The notes beneath the pieces were generated by a model that was given only the letters and a program-made list of their open reading frames with translations, was not told the origin of the DNA and searched no databases. From an uncultured SAR86 cluster bacterium (GTDB taxonomy: Bacteria > Pseudomonadota > Gammaproteobacteria > Magnimaribacterales > Magnimaribacteraceae): a stretch of 64,000 nucleotides of DNA. The stretch lies in contig CACDOC010000004.1 in NCBI GenBank assembly GCA_902554355.1, forward strand, positions 16,071-80,070, read 5' to 3'. The position numbers and the translations under genes were made by a program. Below, in pieces: positions 1 to 9,604 of the stretch (its first letter is position 1; each line of letters opens with the position of its first letter).

Positions 1-168
1 TATAAAGGATGGGACGAACCAACAGCTGGAAAACAATCTTTTGATGAATTGAATGATATGGCAAAAGAGTTTATTCTAAATATTGAAGAACTTTGCAATG
101 TTCCTGTGATTATGATTTCTACAGGCCCTAAAAGAGAAGATACTATTATTAGAAAATACCCACTGTGA
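1..168 (+). CDS. purA: adenylosuccinate synthetase, C-terminal fragment (5' truncated by window edge)
   Basis: Frame 1 reads ...KGWDEPTAGKQSFDELNDMAKEFILNIEELCNVPVIMISTGPKREDTIIRKYPL*, matching the PurA C-terminus (IEEL..VP...STGP.R..TI). Confidence 0.85.
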   Translation, partial: YKGWDEPTAGKQSFDELNDMAKEFILNIEELCNVPVIMISTGPKREDTIIRKYPL

Positions 169-169
169 T

Positions 170-550
170 ATGAAATTTCTTAACGTTTTAATATTAATTC
201 TGCCTTTAAGTCTATTTACTGAAGAGATTACTTACAAAGAAGGTGATTCTTTTCAATCCACAAAATCACGTTCTTTAGTTCTCTATGAATATAAAGCAGA
301 TGCCTCTAGGGTTAACATAGCTCTTAGATTTGCATTTAACGTTGAAGAATTTATGGAATACGCTGCGGTGGATTCAAGGGATATTTACAAGGTAAGGAAG
401 GGAGATACCTTTGTTATAACAGAAAGTTTATATGACGGTGATATCTTTAGGGTTACTCTAACTAGCAAAAAAACTAATAACGACAAATATTTCATTCTTT
501 CAAAAGATTTAAAAGATAAGTCCCTAACTCAAATACAAGTAGAAACTTAA
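170..550 (+). CDS. hypothetical exported protein, 126 aa
   Basis: Intact ORF 1 nt after the purA stop; hydrophobic N-terminus; no family recognised. Confidence 0.6.
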   Translation: MKFLNVLILILPLSLFTEEITYKEGDSFQSTKSRSLVLYEYKADASRVNIALRFAFNVEEFMEYAAVDSRDIYKVRKGDTFVITESLYDGDIFRVTLTSKKTNNDKYFILSKDLKDKSLTQIQVET

Positions 551-557
551 ACTATCG

Positions 558-2768
558 ATGAACCTTTATCTAAAAAGAACTTTTATAGGTCTTTTGGTAT
601 TGATTAGTCCTTTTTTATTTTTACTAATAAGCCTTTTTTTTAACTGGTTCGGTAAACATCCGGACTCAGGCAATATTGATAATCAGAGCGCTCCATTCCA
701 TTCTTCTCAAAACATAGAAGTTTCTGATGAAAAAAGAATATTATTTGGAGATTTACACGTACATACAACTTACTCCCTTGACGCATTCTTAGGTAGTTTG
801 CCAATCTTAGAAGGTGAGGGTGTTCATCCTGTAGCAGATGCATGCAATTTCAGCAGATTTTGTGCCAATCTGGACTTTTTTTCTGTCACAGACCACGCTG
901 AATTTTTAACAAGAAGAGAATGGGAAGATACCATAGAATCCTTGCAAAGTTGTTCTAGGATTTCAAAAAATAATGATGCAGAAGAAATTGTGCCTTTCCT
1001 CGGATGGGAATGGACTCAAACTAGTTTAGACCCGTCTAAACATTACGGACATAAAAATATAATTCTTAGACCTCTTGATGGAGAGCTTCCTGCTAGACCA
1101 ATAGGAGCATTGGAGAGTTCGTATTTAAATTTCATGGACACGCCGTTTGTCTATATTTATGGAGCTCTTATTTATGACTACAACAATATGTCAGATTATT
1201 TCAATTGGCGGCATAGAAATATTGTTATTCAAGATATAGAAATTTGTGAAAAAGACGTATCTGTAAGAGATTTACCAAAAGACTGCTTAGAGAGAGTGGA
1301 AAAACCATCAGAATTGTTTAGTAAATTAGACGAATGGGATATAGATTCTTTAGTTATTCCACACGGAACATCTTGGGGAAACACTTCACCACCTATGGCT
1401 TCTTGGGAAAATCAATTCGATTCTTCAAACCACGATCAGAAATATCAAAAATTAATTGAACTATATTCCGGTCACGGCAACACGGAAGAATATAGACCAT
1501 GGAGATCATTCAATATTGATAAAGAAGTTTATTCTTGCCCTCAACCTTCACTCGACTTCGTTCCTTATTGTTTTCAAGCAGGTGAAATAATCAAAGAAAG
1601 GTGCAGGGTATCTGCAGGAAGTTCGAGTGAATGTGATTCTCGAGCAAAGTTAGCTAGAGAAAGTTACGTAAGCTCTAATCCTTTTGGCATTCTTACGGTA
1701 CCTAAATACAATCCGAAAGAGTGGTTAGATAGCGGACAATGCCTAGACTGTTTCCTGCCTGCCTTTGATTATAGACCCGGATCCTCAATACAGTACGCTC
1801 TAGCTTTAAGAAATTTTGACGATGATAAAACTGAGGCCTATAGGTTTGGTTTTATAGGGTCTAGTGATAATCATGGAGCAAGACCAGGATCTGGTTACAA
1901 AGAGATAGATAGAATTATAAATAGTGATTCTAAGTACAAGTCTTCAGGTCCTTTAACAACTAACTCTGATGAAGAAGAAAGTTTCTCAGGAATTCCTAAA
2001 ACTGAAGAAGTTAATTTAGAAGAATTAATGAAAACAAGAACAGGACCTCCTCAACTAGAAAGAATTTCTTCCTTTCTCTACACGGGAGGTTTAGTTGCTA
2101 CGCATTCTGTTTCTAAAGACAGAAACTCCATTTGGGATTCTTTAAACAATAGAGAGGTTTATGCGACTAGCGGAGAAAGAATTCTTTTATGGTTTGATGT
2201 TATTAATCACCCTTCTAAGCAAATTAAGCCCATGGGAAGTGAATTTAAAATGGAAATTAATCCAAAATTCCGAGTTAGGGCGGTTGGGTCACAAAAACAA
2301 TTACCTGGATGTAATGTTGGAGAAGAATTCAATAGAGAAATTTTAGACAGACTTTGTAAAGGAGAATGCTTTAATCCAAGTGATGAAAGGAAGATTATCT
2401 CCAGAATAGAAGTAGTTAGAATTAGACCACAAGCCTATTCAGGAGAGCCTATTGAAAATTTAATTGAAGACCCTTGGAAAGTATTTGACTGTGAAGTTTC
2501 CTCAGAAGGTTGTGAAGTAGAATTTACAGATGAAAACTTTACTGATGCAAATAGAGAGATTATTTACTATGTTAGAGCAATCCAAGAGCCTTCATTCGCA
2601 ATAAATGCTTCAAATCTCAATTGTGATAGAGATGATTCCGGTAAATGTATAAAAGTTAATCTATGTGGAGATATAGATGGTCAAGGAGAAGGTGATTGCT
2701 TATCTCAAGTAGAGGAACGAGCCTGGTCCTCTCCAGTGTTTATTAAATCTGCTGCAGATCAGACTTAA
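558..2768 (+). CDS. DUF3604 domain protein (PHP/amidohydrolase-like), N-terminally membrane anchored
   Basis: GDLHVHTTYSLDAF, TDHAE and GSSDNHGARPGSGYKE motifs typical of DUF3604. Confidence 0.85.
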   Translation: MNLYLKRTFIGLLVLISPFLFLLISLFFNWFGKHPDSGNIDNQSAPFHSSQNIEVSDEKRILFGDLHVHTTYSLDAFLGSLPILEGEGVHPVADACNFSRFCANLDFFSVTDHAEFLTRREWEDTIESLQSCSRISKNNDAEEIVPFLGWEWTQTSLDPSKHYGHKNIILRPLDGELPARPIGALESSYLNFMDTPFVYIYGALIYDYNNMSDYFNWRHRNIVIQDIEICEKDVSVRDLPKDCLERVEKPSELFSKLDEWDIDSLVIPHGTSWGNTSPPMASWENQFDSSNHDQKYQKLIELYSGHGNTEEYRPWRSFNIDKEVYSCPQPSLDFVPYCFQAGEIIKERCRVSAGSSSECDSRAKLARESYVSSNPFGILTVPKYNPKEWLDSGQCLDCFLPAFDYRPGSSIQYALALRNFDDDKTEAYRFGFIGSSDNHGARPGSGYKEIDRIINSDSKYKSSGPLTTNSDEEESFSGIPKTEEVNLEELMKTRTGPPQLERISSFLYTGGLVATHSVSKDRNSIWDSLNNREVYATSGERILLWFDVINHPSKQIKPMGSEFKMEINPKFRVRAVGSQKQLPGCNVGEEFNREILDRLCKGECFNPSDERKIISRIEVVRIRPQAYSGEPIENLIEDPWKVFDCEVSSEGCEVEFTDENFTDANREIIYYVRAIQEPSFAINASNLNCDRDDSGKCIKVNLCGDIDGQGEGDCLSQVEERAWSSPVFIKSAADQT

Positions 2769-3150
2769 TTGCTTTATCAAGAACAGCGTTAACGTATTTG
2801 TGCCCATCTACAGCGCCATACTTCTTAGTTAGTCTTATGCTTTCGTTAATAATGATAGGTTTATCTAGATCTGAATGAAGCATTTCGTAAATTGCTAACC
2901 TTAGAGCATTTCTCTCAATTGGATCTAATCCTAATAGATCTCTATCCATATGTTGTTGAAGTAAGTTATCTAAATTAGGCATAGACTCAGTTACACCAGT
3001 TAGCAAATCTTTGAAATGGGGGTAGCGTTTTTGAATATCTTTATCTTTAAGGATTTCTTTTGCTGTTGATCCTCCCAATTCTATTTCATAGAGACTTTGA
3101 AGAACTTTATCTCTTGAGCGGACAGGTGATGTATTTTTTTTTGATTTCAC
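2743..3150 (-). CDS. nusB: transcription antitermination factor NusB
   Basis: SRDKVLQSLYEIE..., NALRLAIYEM, INESIRLTKKYG...YVNAVLDK; adjacent to ribH. Confidence 0.9.
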   Translation of the reverse strand: MKSKKNTSPVRSRDKVLQSLYEIELGGSTAKEILKDKDIQKRYPHFKDLLTGVTESMPNLDNLLQQHMDRDLLGLDPIERNALRLAIYEMLHSDLDKPIIINESIRLTKKYGAVDGHKYVNAVLDKAIKSDLQQI

Positions 3151-3152
3151 AA

Positions 3153-3614
3153 CTAGTCAAGGCCAGCCATACTCATTGCCGTTACGGCAAATTCAGCACC
3201 TTTATTCATTTGATTTGGATCAGATCTCTTTTGTGCTTGTGCAATGTCATCCGTAGTTAAGACGCCACAGATTATTGGCTTTTTTGTCTCAAGAGAAGCA
3301 GTCATTAAACCTTCGATACATGCTTTTGAGATATAGTCAAAATGAGGTGTATCACCTCTAATAATGGCACCGAGAGCTATAACAACGTCTACCTTTTCTT
3401 TCAAAGCATAAACTTTAGAAGCTAGAGGTAATTCGAACGCTCCAGGAACTTCTTTGCTTAAAATATTTTTCTCGTCTACCCCATTTCTGAGAAGTTCTTT
3501 AGTTACTTCATCTAGAAGGCTCTCCACGATCTCACTATTCCAACTTGTGTACGTTATAGCATAGACCCTTTTTTTAGATTCTTGAGATATTTGATTAGAG
3601 TCTAAACCTTTCAT
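3153..3614 (-). CDS. ribH: 6,7-dimethyl-8-ribityllumazine synthase
   Basis: VPGAFELPLASK, ALGAIIRGDTPHFDYISK, PIICGVLTTDDIAQA motifs. Confidence 0.95.
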   Translation of the reverse strand: MKGLDSNQISQESKKRVYAITYTSWNSEIVESLLDEVTKELLRNGVDEKNILSKEVPGAFELPLASKVYALKEKVDVVIALGAIIRGDTPHFDYISKACIEGLMTASLETKKPIICGVLTTDDIAQAQKRSDPNQMNKGAEFAVTAMSMAGLD

Positions 3615-3618
3615 TCGC

Positions 3619-4710
3619 TTAATTTATAAATTCAGTTATTTCAAGATCAAAACCAGTAAGAGGGTATTTTGCTGAAGCTCCCAGTAGTCTTATTTTTTTA
3701 ACTCCCAAGTCTTTTAATATTTGAGCACCAACTCCCACTATTCTGGAATCAGGGCTTTCATTTTCATTAACTTTTTTCTCTCCTTTTAGAAAGGAAACAT
3801 TGGACAATAATTCTTTAGGGGTCTCTTGATGAGATAAAAGCAGAAGAACCCCACTACCTTCTTTATTTATTTTATTCATTGCTTGAGAAAAGGATAGCCT
3901 ACTACCAAATTGATTTATTCCGATTACATCTTGCAAGGTATTATTTTGTTGCACTCTTACCATAATCTCTTTGTCACTATCTAATTTTCCTTTAACTAGT
4001 GCTATATGAATATTTCCATTTATAGTGTCTTCATAAGCAAATAAATCAAATTCACCTTCTTCAGATTCAACCTTGGCCTGGTCAACTAGCTTAATGCTTC
4101 TCTCACTTATATTTCTATAGTGAATTAAATCAGCAATCGTTCCAATTTTGAGACCATGTTTCAGAGCAAATTTTTCTAAATCTCCTCTTCTTGCCATAGT
4201 TCCATCATCATTCATAATTTCTACTATCACGGCTGAAGGGTCTAGCCCTGCTAATGAAGCTAGATCTGTACCAGCTTCTGTGTGACCTGCTCTCGTTAAA
4301 ACCCCTCCATTTTGTGCCTTGATAGGAAATACATGTCCTGGTTGCACAATATCTTCTGGAACTGCATCCTTGTTGACTGCTGCCTTTATTGTAGTGGAAC
4401 GGTCAGCAGCAGATATCCCTGTGGTTACCCCACTTGCAGCTTCTATAGAACCCGTGAAAGCTGTGCCTAATTCTGTTCCGTTGTTTTTTACCATTTGCTC
4501 TAGGCCTAATCTTTTGCATCTATCATCATTAAGCGCAAGACAAATAAGCCCTCTGGCATGCGTTGCCATAAAATTAATTGCTTCGGGGTTTACCTTTTCA
4601 GCAGCCAAGATCAGATCACCTTCATTTTCTCGGTTTTCATCATCCATTAAGACAATCATTTTGCCTTCTGCGATGTCAGTAATTATTTCTTGTATGCTAT
4701 TCAATTCCAT
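3619..4710 (-). CDS. ribBA: 3,4-dihydroxy-2-butanone-4-phosphate synthase fused to degenerate GTP cyclohydrolase II-like domain
   Basis: RibB motifs MIVLMDDENRENEGDLI, HTEAGTDLASLAGL; C-terminal RibA-like region lacks the zinc cysteines. Confidence 0.9.
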   Translation of the reverse strand: MELNSIQEIITDIAEGKMIVLMDDENRENEGDLILAAEKVNPEAINFMATHARGLICLALNDDRCKRLGLEQMVKNNGTELGTAFTGSIEAASGVTTGISAADRSTTIKAAVNKDAVPEDIVQPGHVFPIKAQNGGVLTRAGHTEAGTDLASLAGLDPSAVIVEIMNDDGTMARRGDLEKFALKHGLKIGTIADLIHYRNISERSIKLVDQAKVESEEGEFDLFAYEDTINGNIHIALVKGKLDSDKEIMVRVQQNNTLQDVIGINQFGSRLSFSQAMNKINKEGSGVLLLLSHQETPKELLSNVSFLKGEKKVNENESPDSRIVGVGAQILKDLGVKKIRLLGASAKYPLTGFDLEITEFIN

Positions 4711-4712
4711 TT

Positions 4713-5807
4713 TTAATATTTAGGTACTAAAGAATATTTAATATCTTGTCCTAATTCTTCGATGTCTTCAATTTCGAGGTCAATTGTACCTAGTTTTTTT
4801 GTCACCACATCTAAATTAATGAAGGAAAGTCTATTTTCGCCTAGTAACTTGGGAGCTTTGTACAGTACCAGCTCATCTATTAAACGTTCTTGTAACAATG
4901 AGTTCATTATCCCTGAACCTGCTTCTACCATAAGATTATTTATAAGTTTTTCTTCAGCAAGGTAATTAACCACTTCCTCTAGGAATAAGTTAGGACTAGC
5001 TTTAAGTTTTGCTATTTCTATTCCGTCCTTTTCTTTAAGTTGACTTTCTTCATTCAGAAAAAGAAGGGTTGGGGCATCAGAAGAAAATATTTCTTCTTTA
5101 CCAGTTAAAACATTGTTTCTATCTACTATTACCCTTAGAGGTTGTTTAAATAAACTTTCGTTTAACCCAGAGTCTCTTGAAGTTAATCGTGGGTCATCTT
5201 TCGATAATGTTCCAGTTCCGGTAAGGATAGCATCTGCATAAGCTCTTATTTTATGGACGTCTTTCCTCGAATTAGAAGAAGTAATCCATTTACTTTCTCC
5301 TGATAGAAGAGCTATACCTCCATCTAAAGAACTTGCAACTTTGCAGCTAATATAGGGCCTTCCTCTTTCTATTCTAGAAAAAAAACCTCTATTTAGTTTT
5401 CTTCCTTCATTTTCTAGGATACCTTTTTCTACTTCAATTTCAGGGTGCATTTTTGTAAAACTCTTTTGGGCCTTATCCTCATTACAGAAGTAAACTTTCT
5501 TAATCCCATATTCTTTAATTGAATCCGCGCAAGGAGGAGTCTTGCCGTAAGTTGTACAAGGCTCTAGATTTACAAATAATTCTGATTCACTAAGTACTTC
5601 TTTAGCTTTATCACCAAGATTATTAATTACATCTTCAATTGCATTGATTTCGGCATGATTTTCTCCCGATATTTCATGCCAACCTCGTCCTATTATTTTA
5701 TTGTCATGAGTAATTACGCAACCTACCATTGGATTGGGACTGGTAGTTAAAGCACCTCTATTTGCCAATTCTAGAGCTTCCAGCATATGCTCTTTTTTGG
5801 AATTCAT
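4713..5807 (-). CDS. ribD: bifunctional diaminohydroxyphosphoribosylaminopyrimidine deaminase/reductase
   Basis: NPMVGCVI, HAEINAI, EPCTTYGKTPPCADSI deaminase motifs plus reductase domain (CKVASSLDGGIAL). Confidence 0.95.
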   Translation of the reverse strand: MNSKKEHMLEALELANRGALTTSPNPMVGCVITHDNKIIGRGWHEISGENHAEINAIEDVINNLGDKAKEVLSESELFVNLEPCTTYGKTPPCADSIKEYGIKKVYFCNEDKAQKSFTKMHPEIEVEKGILENEGRKLNRGFFSRIERGRPYISCKVASSLDGGIALLSGESKWITSSNSRKDVHKIRAYADAILTGTGTLSKDDPRLTSRDSGLNESLFKQPLRVIVDRNNVLTGKEEIFSSDAPTLLFLNEESQLKEKDGIEIAKLKASPNLFLEEVVNYLAEEKLINNLMVEAGSGIMNSLLQERLIDELVLYKAPKLLGENRLSFINLDVVTKKLGTIDLEIEDIEELGQDIKYSLVPKY

Positions 5808-5809
5808 AA

Positions 5810-6265
5810 CTAATCGTTAGTTAATTTTTCAACTTCTTCAGAGAATTCCGTTATGTCTTCAAACCTTCTGTAAACAGAGGCAAACCTAATGAACGCAACC
5901 TCGTCTATTTTTCTAAGGTTTTGCATAACTGCCTCACCAACTAATCTTGAAGGAATTTCTCTTTCTCCAGAAGATCTTATATCTTTCTTTATATCTTCGA
6001 TTAATGTCTCTATTTCTTCCTCACCCACAGGTCTTTTTTCCAAAGCCCGGTAAAGACCTTCTCTCAGTTTTTGTTCGTTAAAGGGTTCCCTGGTGTTATT
6101 TTTTTGTTTTATAACTCTTGGCATTAATAGTTCGGCAGTCTCAAAAGTAGTAAATCTTTCACTGCATTCTGGGCATTCACGCCTTCTTCTAATTTGCTGA
6201 CCTTCAGCAATCAGTCTTGAATCAATTACTTTGGTATCAGAGAAAGTGCAGTAAGGACAATGCAT
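5810..6265 (-). CDS. nrdR: transcriptional repressor NrdR
   Basis: MHCPYC...[17 protein letters not shown] zinc ribbon and ATP-cone; start set at the internal Met (ORF track begins 6295) because NrdR proteins begin MHCPYC, which also removes overlap with glyA. Confidence 0.93.
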   Translation of the reverse strand: MHCPYCTFSDTKVIDSRLIAEGQQIRRRRECPECSERFTTFETAELLMPRVIKQKNNTREPFNEQKLREGLYRALEKRPVGEEEIETLIEDIKKDIRSSGEREIPSRLVGEAVMQNLRKIDEVAFIRFASVYRRFEDITEFSEEVEKLTND

Positions 6266-6267
6266 GA

Positions 6268-7521
6268 CTAAGAATAGACAGGAAATCTTGAACAAATATC
6301 TTTCACTTTGTTCTTCACTTCGTTAATTACCTGCTCGTTGTTTATATCATCCAGAATGTCGCATATCCAAGATGTTACTTCAGCTACTTCAGCTTCCTTG
6401 AATCCCCTTGTTGTTGATGCAGGAGTACCAATCCTTAGACCGCTAGTGACAAAAGGTGATTGCGGATCATTAGGAACAGCGTTTTTATTTACTGTAATAT
6501 TTGCTTGACCTAATGCAGCGTCTGCATCCTTGCCAGTTAGGCCTTTTTCTATGAGGTCAACAAGGAACATATGATTTTCAGTTCCATTAGAAACAATATT
6601 AATTCCTCGTTCCATAAAAGTAGCAGCCATTTTTTTAGCGTTTAGCTTAACCTGTTTTTGGTAATCTTTAAAACTTGGCTCTAAAGCCTCCTTAAAGCAA
6701 ACGGCTTTAGCAGCTATAACATGCATTAAAGGACCTCCTTGAGTTCCTGGGAATATGCCTGAATTTAGTTTTTTATGAATTTCTTCATTTTCTTTAGCAA
6801 GAATTAAGCCGCCTCTAGGACCTCTTAACGTTTTATGGGTTGTGGTTGTTACTACATCTGCGAATGGTATAGGCGAAGGGTATTCATCAGCTGCAATGAG
6901 TCCAGAAACATGAGCCATATCAACTAACAAATATGCTCCTACTGCGTCTGCAACTTCTCTAAATTTTTCCCAATCTACTATCCCTGAGTAAGCCGAGAAT
7001 CCTGCAACTATCATCTTTGGATTATGTTGCTTAGCTAATTTTTCAACTTCTTCATAGTCTATTTCGCCGGTTGAAGGATCAAGTCCGTATTGAAATGATT
7101 CATAAGTCTTTCCAGAAAAGTTAACTTTAGCTCCATGCGTTAAATGTCCACCATGGTCAAGACTCATCCCCAGTATGGAATCTCCGGCTTCGCAAAGAGC
7201 TAGGTAGACTGCAGCATTTGCGCTAGCACCAGAATGAGGTTGAACGTTAGCATAAGCTGCGCCGTAAATTTTTTTGGCTCTTTCTATAGCTAGAGATTCT
7301 GCAATATCAACGTTTTCGCAACCCCCATAGTATCGAGCCCCAGGATAGCCTTCAGCATATTTATTTGTTAAAACTGAACCTTGTGCTTCTAAAACTCTTT
7401 TAGAGGTGTAATTTTCTGATGCAATTAGTTCTATGTGATCTTCTTGTCTAGTTTTTTCGTTATCTATTGAAGACCAAAGGTCAGGGTCAAAATCTTTAAG
7501 TGTTTTATTGTTATCAAACAT
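6268..7521 (-). CDS. glyA: serine hydroxymethyltransferase
   Basis: [40 protein letters not shown] motifs. Confidence 0.97.
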   Translation of the reverse strand: MFDNNKTLKDFDPDLWSSIDNEKTRQEDHIELIASENYTSKRVLEAQGSVLTNKYAEGYPGARYYGGCENVDIAESLAIERAKKIYGAAYANVQPHSGASANAAVYLALCEAGDSILGMSLDHGGHLTHGAKVNFSGKTYESFQYGLDPSTGEIDYEEVEKLAKQHNPKMIVAGFSAYSGIVDWEKFREVADAVGAYLLVDMAHVSGLIAADEYPSPIPFADVVTTTTHKTLRGPRGGLILAKENEEIHKKLNSGIFPGTQGGPLMHVIAAKAVCFKEALEPSFKDYQKQVKLNAKKMAATFMERGINIVSNGTENHMFLVDLIEKGLTGKDADAALGQANITVNKNAVPNDPQSPFVTSGLRIGTPASTTRGFKEAEVAEVTSWICDILDDINNEQVINEVKNKVKDICSRFPVYS

Positions 7522-7593
7522 AAATAGTTAAATAATTTTTGGAAGGATATTTAAGATAATTATACAGAATGAAATTCACTTCTTAGGATTAAT

Positions 7594-8247
7594 TTAGGCC
7601 TTATTTGTAATAATTGGAGACTTCCTTCCTTTATTAATTTTAGAACAAATAAAACAAATTCTTCCATCACAACCTCTGGCAGTGCAATGTTCTCTTCCGT
7701 AATAAATAATTCTTAAATGAAGCCTATTCCAGTCATCTATTGGAAAGCCTTTCTTTAAATCTTTTTCAGTTTGTTTAACATTTTTCCCTTTTGACAATCT
7801 CCACCTTTGAGCTAATCGATGTATATGTGTATCAACTGGGAACGCAGGGTGATTAAATCCTTGACTCATTACCACTGAGGCAGTTTTATGACCTACTCCT
7901 GGAAGCGCTTCTAAAGCTTCAAAACTTTCTGGTACTTTTCCATCATATTCTTTGCATAAGATTTTACTAAGTTCTGCTATGGCTCTTGATTTTTTAGGAG
8001 ACAATCCACAGGGTTTAATAATTTTTCTAATCTTCGAAGGGGTTATTAAGGCCATATCAAAGGGATTATCAGCTAATGCAAAGAGTTTTGGCGTAACTTG
8101 GTTAACCCTTACGTCCGTACATTGTGCAGACAACAAAACTGCGATTAAAAGCGTATAGACAGAGTCATGTTCCAGAGGAATGGGAGTTTCTGGATAGAGT
8201 TTCTGAAGCTCTTTGTTGATATAAATAAATCTTTCTTCTTTATTCAA
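7594..8247 (-). CDS. nth: endonuclease III
   Basis: LLSAQCTDVRVNQVTP, LPGVGHKTASVV, FPVDTHIHRLAQRW; C-terminal cysteine cluster. Confidence 0.93.
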   Translation of the reverse strand: MNKEERFIYINKELQKLYPETPIPLEHDSVYTLLIAVLLSAQCTDVRVNQVTPKLFALADNPFDMALITPSKIRKIIKPCGLSPKKSRAIAELSKILCKEYDGKVPESFEALEALPGVGHKTASVVMSQGFNHPAFPVDTHIHRLAQRWRLSKGKNVKQTEKDLKKGFPIDDWNRLHLRIIYYGREHCTARGCDGRICFICSKINKGRKSPIITNKA

Positions 8248-8286
8248 AACTTATTTCTTCTTTAATTAACTTAGTATACTGCTTTA

Positions 8287-8580
8287 ATGCTTGATGGAAG
8301 AGTCAAAAAAATTGTAGTTTTTTTAAAAGAAAAACTTACTGAAGAGACAGAGTCATCTAGGGCAATGTTAAGAACCTATTCAGATTTTTTAAAAGGTGAA
8401 GCGACCGAAGAGGACCTCGAAAGGGCCAACAAACAACTTAATGAAATTCTTAAAGATTTAAGTTTAGGCCTGATGGCAGTTATACCTTTAGCTCCCATAA
8501 CAATTCCTATGATCGCAAAATTTGCAAAGAAGCATGATATTGATTTGCTTCCCGAATGGTTCAAGGACTCGTTGAAGTAG
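8287..8580 (+). CDS. small LETM1-like domain protein, 97 aa (tentative)
   Basis: C-terminal LGLMAVIPLAPITIPMIAKFAKKHDIDLLPEWF resembles the LETM1 core (..LP..KLAKKLGI.LLPSSF). Confidence 0.6.
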   Translation: MLDGRVKKIVVFLKEKLTEETESSRAMLRTYSDFLKGEATEEDLERANKQLNEILKDLSLGLMAVIPLAPITIPMIAKFAKKHDIDLLPEWFKDSLK

Positions 8581-8589
8581 TTTTTTTCT

Positions 8590-9561
8590 TTATATTGCCT
8601 TTTGAAGCTTTGAAGCAATAATTTCTTCAGCTTCCTTCATTATCGTATTTATTAACTCTTCTACAGTTGGTATGTCGTTCACCAATCCAGCTACCATACC
8701 GCAAGACCACGCTCCGGCCTCTGGTTCACCTTCCATCATTACTTTGGGGTAAACGCCGGCCACTTCATCGACAATGTCTTCAAAAGTTAAGTCATCACCT
8801 AAGGCTTTTTCTTTTGCCATTAAACTTTCTACAGCTGGATTATTGAGAACTCTTTCAGTATTAGTTAATGAACGCATGATCAGTCTAGTATCTAGTTCGC
8901 TAGCATTCACAATTGCTTCTTTTACATTTTGATGCACAGGAGCATCCTTAGTAGCGATAAAGCGAGTTCCCATATTCATTCCTTCAGCTCCTAAAGCCAT
9001 GGCAGCAACTAGGCTTCTGGCATCAGCCATTCCTCCAGAGGCAACAAAGGGTATTTCCAGTTCATCAGCTGCTCTTGGTAATAAAATAAAGTTTGGTATG
9101 TCATCTTCTCCAGGGTGTCCTCCACATTCAAAGCCATCAACAGAAACTGCATCACACCCTATGTCTTGTGCTTTAACAGAATGTCTCACAGAGGTACATT
9201 TATGAATAACCTTAATGTCGGCATCTTTCATAGCTGGCATGTATACAGCTGGATTTCTTCCTGCAGTCTCAACAATTTTTACTCCGCTTTTAATAATGAC
9301 TTCAATTAATCCAGGGTAGTCGGGAGGAGTTAGCGATGGAAGAAAAGTAAGATTGACACCAAAAGGCTTATCTGTGAGATCTTGGCATTTTTTTATCTCA
9401 GCTTCTAATTTTTCAGGCGTTCCTTGTGTAAGACCTGTAATTATTCCAAGTCCGCCCGCATTCGATACGGCTGCAGCTAGTTCGGCGAAGCCCACGTAAT
9501 GCATTCCACCTTGGATAATAGGATGTTCGATTCCAAAAAGTTCAGTTATTTGAGTTTTCAT
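8590..9561 (-). CDS. nitronate monooxygenase / 2-nitropropane dioxygenase-family flavoprotein
   Basis: HPIIQGGM, SNAGGLGI, GFECGGHPGEDD, ASGGMADARS, ALGAEGMNMGTRF. Confidence 0.88.
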   Translation of the reverse strand: MKTQITELFGIEHPIIQGGMHYVGFAELAAAVSNAGGLGIITGLTQGTPEKLEAEIKKCQDLTDKPFGVNLTFLPSLTPPDYPGLIEVIIKSGVKIVETAGRNPAVYMPAMKDADIKVIHKCTSVRHSVKAQDIGCDAVSVDGFECGGHPGEDDIPNFILLPRAADELEIPFVASGGMADARSLVAAMALGAEGMNMGTRFIATKDAPVHQNVKEAIVNASELDTRLIMRSLTNTERVLNNPAVESLMAKEKALGDDLTFEDIVDEVAGVYPKVMMEGEPEAGAWSCGMVAGLVNDIPTVEELINTIMKEAEEIIASKLQKAI

Positions 9562-9604
9562 TTCTTCTCCGTAAATTTAGAAACTTAGTATATAGAATGT
9601 TTAT

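Noticed and set aside
4319-4723. 134-aa + strand ORF inside ribBA
   Set aside because: Antisense to the conserved RibB domain; composition is that of a complementary-frame artefact.
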